Shown here in pieces: positions 61,169 to 64,000 of a DNA stretch of 64,000 bases. The stretch spans positions 455,675 through 519,674 of the forward strand of contig CM035352.1 of NCBI GenBank assembly GCA_020137815.1, written 5' to 3'. The position numbers were made by a program, and so were the translations under genes. Position 1 is the first letter of the stretch. Each line of letters starts with the position of its first letter. The notes under the pieces are model-generated. The model made no database searches. It was not told the DNA's origin and was given only the letters and a program-made list of their open reading frames with translations. The DNA comes from Hormiphora californensis. Its lineage: Eukaryota; Ctenophora; Tentaculata; Cydippida; Pleurobrachiidae.

Positions 61169-63979
61169 AGAAACCGATGTAAGTTGTAATTAAGTCATTG
61201 TCTGCCGACAGCTGGTTCAACATAAACACTAAACAGCTGATCTTTTCTTTTAGTAATCATAAAACATATAATAACCTCTCTTCCTTTTCTCTAAAAACAA
61301 CCTATATTTCTTACCTCTACTCTAACTGGGGTGACATATGCCCGGAAAGCATTCTTAGCCCCCTCCCGGAGACTCAGAGTGGACACAGGGGTATACGAGG
61401 GAGGGGCTGAATCACCACCAGCCCCTATCTGGGCACTGGATAGAGAGACCGTGGACGGCGTAGCGGTGGGGGGTATGTACTGAAACAGCGGGGTATTATT
61501 GAGCGTGGTGTAGCGGTGAGGGTATGTACTGAAACAGCGGGGTATTATTGAGCGTGGTGTAGCGGTGAGGGTATGTACTGAAACAGCGGGGTATTATTGA
61601 GCGTGTTTCCTCAAAAGTTCTCTCATGTAGCTTCTTTTGAACTACAGAGATCCACCAGATGTTAAACCTCTCAGGGGGGAGGGAGGGAGGGAAATTTCTA
61701 AATAACAGATCCCCAGTCAAACTGCAGATATAACTCAGGATCTGTTAGTCACCTGTTGTCCACAATCGGTTTCCCCGGACAGCATATGGAAGCGAGGGTT
61801 GGAGTTGACAAATGGATAATTAGTCAGCAAGCAATTCTCACTAGTCCCAACCACAGGGATGGTGTACTCCAGCTCTTTGCCGGTAAACCGAAGGTTGGAT
61901 GAGAAACTGGTGCTATGTTCTGAGCAGTATACCAGGTCCAGGGATATGGTTTGGGAGGGGTTCTCTAGTGAGCATGGTGGCAGGGAGATCTGGGAGGGAG
62001 ATACCACTATCGGGGTTATGATCTCACCGTCATCAGATCGGATAGTGTCAACTGTCACTGCAACATCAACTGGCCTGGAAAGGGGGTCAGGGTGAGTTTG
62101 AGTAGAGAGTAGGTTTTTGTAGTGCAGCACTTCGACCGATACTGATGTGAACTTACGTTAGGAAGTTGGAGGCAGTCACATCGAGAGTGGTGGTTATGGT
62201 TGCTTTCAGTGGAGTAGGAAGAAGGGTCACTTGCTCGGTAGAGAAATTTAGAGATGGTGGTCGGAGACTTGCATTCAGTGTCAGAGTTCGGTAGGCATAT
62301 CTATCAAGCCCTTTGAGGACAATTGGAATTTCCAGGTGGTACTTGCAGTCGCCTATAATATGGTGGGGCAGGACTGGGGGGTTAGGTGTTAGTTGAGGTA
62401 GATTTTATTGGAGTAACTTTCTTATCAAGTATCATGGTACAGTTGGACCCCGATTTAACGGCACCCTCGGGGGAAAGGGTTTTGTCCGTTAAATCGGGGT
62501 GTCCGCTAAATCGGGGTAGAGCATATTTGGCCCATAAAACCCTATTTTTTGTTCAAAATGCTATACTAAAACACCTCTAAGTGTTAAATGCAATGTCCAT
62601 GTATTGATAACATGATCATTTCTGATTAAAAAAGAAAATAATATTTAAAAAATTTCAAAAAAAGTTATGGAAAATTTTGTAAGCTGAATAAAGAGTTCAG
62701 AGCAAGAATTAAATAGGGAAGAAAATCGAAAAATACTGGGTTTGACCGGGAATTGAACCAGGGACCTCCAGAGAGACATGCTCGGAGCTATAAACCACTA
62801 AGCTACCAAACCCTATGTACTGATCGCATTTCATCGCTCTATATTCAAGCTCCTGCCCTTAGCTAGACACCATGTGATAAAGGAAGTAATTTTGATATCT
62901 CCTTCTGGTGATCAACACACACACACGCCCTCTGTACAACAGTTTAATGGGGAATCTCACACATACACGGGCAGAACTCGGTTAAGGAGAGATTAATTAG
63001 TATTCTGAATAAAGAGTTCAGAGCAAGAATTAAATAGGGAAGAAAATCGAAAAATAAAAAAATTTTGTAAGGTACTAAGGTGTAAATCAACCACTCCCGA
63101 ATCGTTTTTCGAATCAGTGCATCTTATCGCATGTCCTGTCGCTAATTAGACGGTTCGAAACGAACCGATACGTGATACCATGCCTAATCGGGCCACTTTA
63201 AGCGGGGTGAGGAAGAATTCGAGTTTCAAAATATATTTTTCTCTAAAAATTCATGGGGAGCACCGATCAAAGCATTGACAATCATTCTGTAAAATTTTGC
63301 AAAAAAGTTATGAAAATTTTTCAAAGGTATATCAACCACGTCCGAATCGTGTTTCGAATCAGTGCATCTTATCGCACGTCCTGTCGCTAATTAGACGGTT
63401 CAAAGCGAACCGATACGTGATCCCCATCGAATCGCAATTTTGACGCTTGGTAAACTTGCGATTCGATGGGCCCCATGGGGATCACATATCTGTTCGTTTC
63501 GAACCGTCTAATTACCGGCAAGACATGCAATAAGATGCACCAATTCGAAACACGATTCGGACGTGGTTGATAAAACTTTGAAAAATTTTCAAAAAAAATT
63601 TCAAAAAAAAACTTTTCAAAAAATTGTCGGGGGAAATTTATCCTGCCGTTAAATCGGGGTGCCGCTAAATCGGGGGCCGTTAAATCGGGGTCCGACTGTA
63701 TTTATAAATGTCACTTTGACGGTTAACCACCCACGAATTCATGGCTACTTGTGCTAATTGCATACGTTGGGTAGGGGTAAACTTGATTCCTACGTAGAAC
63801 TTCTCCCCTGGTTTAATAGTTTTCCAGTTCTTTGAAGCTTCTTCAAGTAGTGGTGGGAGGAAGGGTAGAGACTTCTCATTTAGAAATATGAAGTTTCCCT
63901 TCTCGAATAGATCATGGTAAGACCGTGTATCGATAGCAAAGGTTATGTCACCTTGAGACTCGTTCTCGAACCAAATACC
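48082..63979 (-). CDS. CFAP47: CFAP47, C-terminal about 1,800 residues (5' partial)
   Basis: Twenty-eight exons (minus): 63721-63979, 62157-62352, 61753-62074, 61315-61479, 60914-61066, 60425-60588, 60181-60312, 59559-59748, 57880-58076, 57643-57796, 56807-56968, 56511-56706, 56049-56324, 55767-55953, 55467-55665, 55035-55193, 54698-54842, 54295-54468, 53933-54226, 53479-53844, 53177-53290, 52842-53022, 52129-52308, 51927-52073, 51643-51826, 51373-51534, 48558-48726 and 48082-48249. The calponin-homology region is clear: 'YSTEERVLLAWLSYHYES', 'FDNDLLDGLVLATLLSAYCP', 'DIMQPNAINMLLFCTHLYI'. Downstream are repeated ASH/MSP-like beta segments and diagnostic stretches such as 'PYRAYLEQGSDPDF', 'GTEGTLIYLAYKPTLYG' and a C-terminus 'KNFIRQNMRKIV'. 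CFAP47 is an axonemal protein required for sperm flagellum structure in mammals. The exon 54698-54842 carries one extra base. The N-terminal half lies beyond 64,000. Confidence 0.9.
48740..50050. other. Unassigned inserted block in a CFAP47 intron
   Basis: About 1.3 kb of balanced-composition sequence unlike the AT-rich introns around it, containing several overlapping short frames, none recognised. It is followed at 50085-50365 by GAGA/CTCTCG-rich sequence. It may be a retroelement fragment, but no motif proves it. Confidence 0.4.
50425..51259. mobile_element. 835-bp transposon with TTGTTAA-repeat ends
   Basis: Ends 'GGGGGGTGCGACATGTTAAT' and 'ATTAACATGTCGCCCCCC', with 8-bp target duplication ATAATATT (50417-50424, 51260-51267). 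Each end has several TTTTGTTAA units and 'GAGGTGATTTATTAAC'-like sequence. The interior is AT-rich without a transposase. hAT-like by duplication length. Confidence 0.7.
52399..52823. mobile_element. Harbinger-like MITE
   Basis: Termini GGGGCCATTCAAAAAGG and the inverse, with 3-bp target duplication TTA (52396-52398, 52824-52826), as in PIF/Harbinger elements. The interior has C-runs and repeated 'CTGTCCAGAGATKTCCGAAA' units. Intron of CFAP47. Confidence 0.8.
56995..57625. other. CFAP47 intron sequence, no element resolved
   Basis: Contains (GT)n at 57078-57092 and 57293-57304 and an inverted pair 'TTCAAGCTTGACAGCTCATT' / 'ACGAGCTGTCGAGCTTGAA' (about 57447-57525). Confidence 0.5.
58058..59505. 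repeat. 38-bp minisatellite seeded on a CFAP47 3' splice site
   Basis: About 28 copies of a 38-bp unit reading 'GGTTGACCTAACGAGGGAGG' then 'GGGAGCATGAGAAGAATT'. The leftmost copy overlaps the real acceptor and first 17 nt of the exon starting at 58076 (minus strand '..CCCTCGTTAG|GTCAACCAGTTCTTCTC'). All other copies repeat this junction. It is interrupted by the element at 58927-59286. Confidence 0.95.
58927..59286. mobile_element. hAT-like MITE inside the minisatellite
   Basis: 360 bp with termini CCCAGTGGCTTTTTA / AAAAAGCCACTGGG and 8-bp target duplication GGAGGGGG (58919-58926, 59287-59294). 'TCTCGCTGCGAAT' occurs near both ends. Confidence 0.82.
60607..60778. mobile_element. pogo/Tigger-like MITE
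   Basis: Starts CAGTCGGACCCCGATTTAAC and ends with the inverse, flanked by TA. Internal 'CGTTAAATCGGGGTG' repeats. CFAP47 intron. Confidence 0.85.
61080..61161 (+). repeat. (GA)n microsatellite
   Basis: GA run interrupted by GATA, immediately upstream (in transcript terms) of the CFAP47 exon 60914-61066. Confidence 0.95.
61461..61605. repeat. 49-bp tandem repeat spanning a CFAP47 3' splice site
   Basis: Three copies of a 49-bp unit containing 'GTATGTACTGAAACAGCGGG' and 'GTATTATTGAGCGTG'. The leftmost includes the acceptor and first bases of the exon ending at 61479 (minus strand 'CTGTTTCAG|TACATAC'). The other two copies offer identical acceptors further upstream. Confidence 0.9.
62440..63698. 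mobile_element. Larger pogo-like element with nested inserts
   Basis: Same termini as the short pogo-like MITEs (CAGTTGGACCCCGATTTAAC ... GGTCCGACTG), between TA dinucleotides, but 1.26 kb long. Inside are a 268-bp block with a tRNA-like sequence and a palindrome at about 63310-63600 ('CCACGTCCGAATCGTGTTTC' mirrored). No transposase frame. Confidence 0.75.
62738..62812 (-). pseudogene. tRNA-like sequence, probably a tRNA pseudogene or SINE head
   Basis: 75 nt on the minus strand with a 7-bp acceptor stem (GGTTTGG / TCAAACC), TA at positions 8-9, an A-box-like TAGCTTAGTGG, a B-box-like GGTTCAATTCC and a 5-bp T stem with one mismatch. The anticodon stem has a bulge and the loop CATGTCT lacks the U33 rule, so a working tRNA is doubtful. 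Confidence 0.55.
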
Positions 63980-64000
63980 CTAAAAGATAGTTTTATCATT

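Noticed and set aside
62738-62812. Functional tRNA gene
   Set aside because: The stems mostly pair, but the anticodon stem is bulged, the loop lacks U33 and the T stem has a mismatch, so it is listed as tRNA-like only.

Overview
This is animal (invertebrate metazoan) nuclear DNA, not prokaryotic. Genes are split by GT-AG introns. Two genes encode ciliary proteins (CCDC83 and CFAP47), three encode seven-transmembrane receptors, and one encodes a TIR-domain protein. The sequence is crowded with Helitrons, foldback elements, small DNA transposons and simple repeats. The gene content would suit a sponge- or cnidarian-grade animal, but the sequence alone does not settle the species.

Layout from left to right. 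1-3.9 kb is a decayed Helitron with other transposons nested in it. 4.3-6.9 kb (+) is a complete ten-exon CCDC83 orthologue. 7.9-13.8 kb (-) is a complete eight-exon gene for a secreted-type single-pass membrane protein with two antistasin-like cysteine modules. 14.4-20.9 kb is a transposon graveyard: two ORF1-only LINE copies, a Mutator-like element, palindromic foldbacks, and hAT-like and pogo-like small elements. 22.9-35.1 kb (-) is a fourteen-exon gene joining a TIR domain, a Pro/Ala linker, a fascin-like beta-trefoil and two F-type lectin (FTP) domains. An intronless GPCR gene on the opposite strand (30.5-31.5 kb) lies inside one of its introns. 38.0-45 kb (-) is a multi-exon GPCR with a cysteine-containing ectodomain; its TM3 exon is interrupted by a 580-bp transposon. 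45.7-46.8 kb (+) is a second intronless GPCR. 48.1-64 kb (-) is the 3' part of CFAP47: 28 exons, about 1,800 residues, with the calponin-homology region and many ASH/MSP-like segments. It runs off the right edge.

CCDC83 and CFAP47 point to ciliated or flagellated cells. The TIR-lectin fusion joins a glycan-recognition module to a signalling or NAD-cleaving module in one predicted cytosolic chain, which makes it a candidate innate-immune sensor or effector. It is the most interesting locus here. A second theme is that minisatellites in this genome repeatedly arise across exon-intron junctions and multiply splice sites: CCDC83 exon 8, two CFAP47 exons, and one 5' splice site of the antistasin-like gene. 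All exon models were built by eye from splice consensus, reading phase and family resemblance. No search or transcript data were available.
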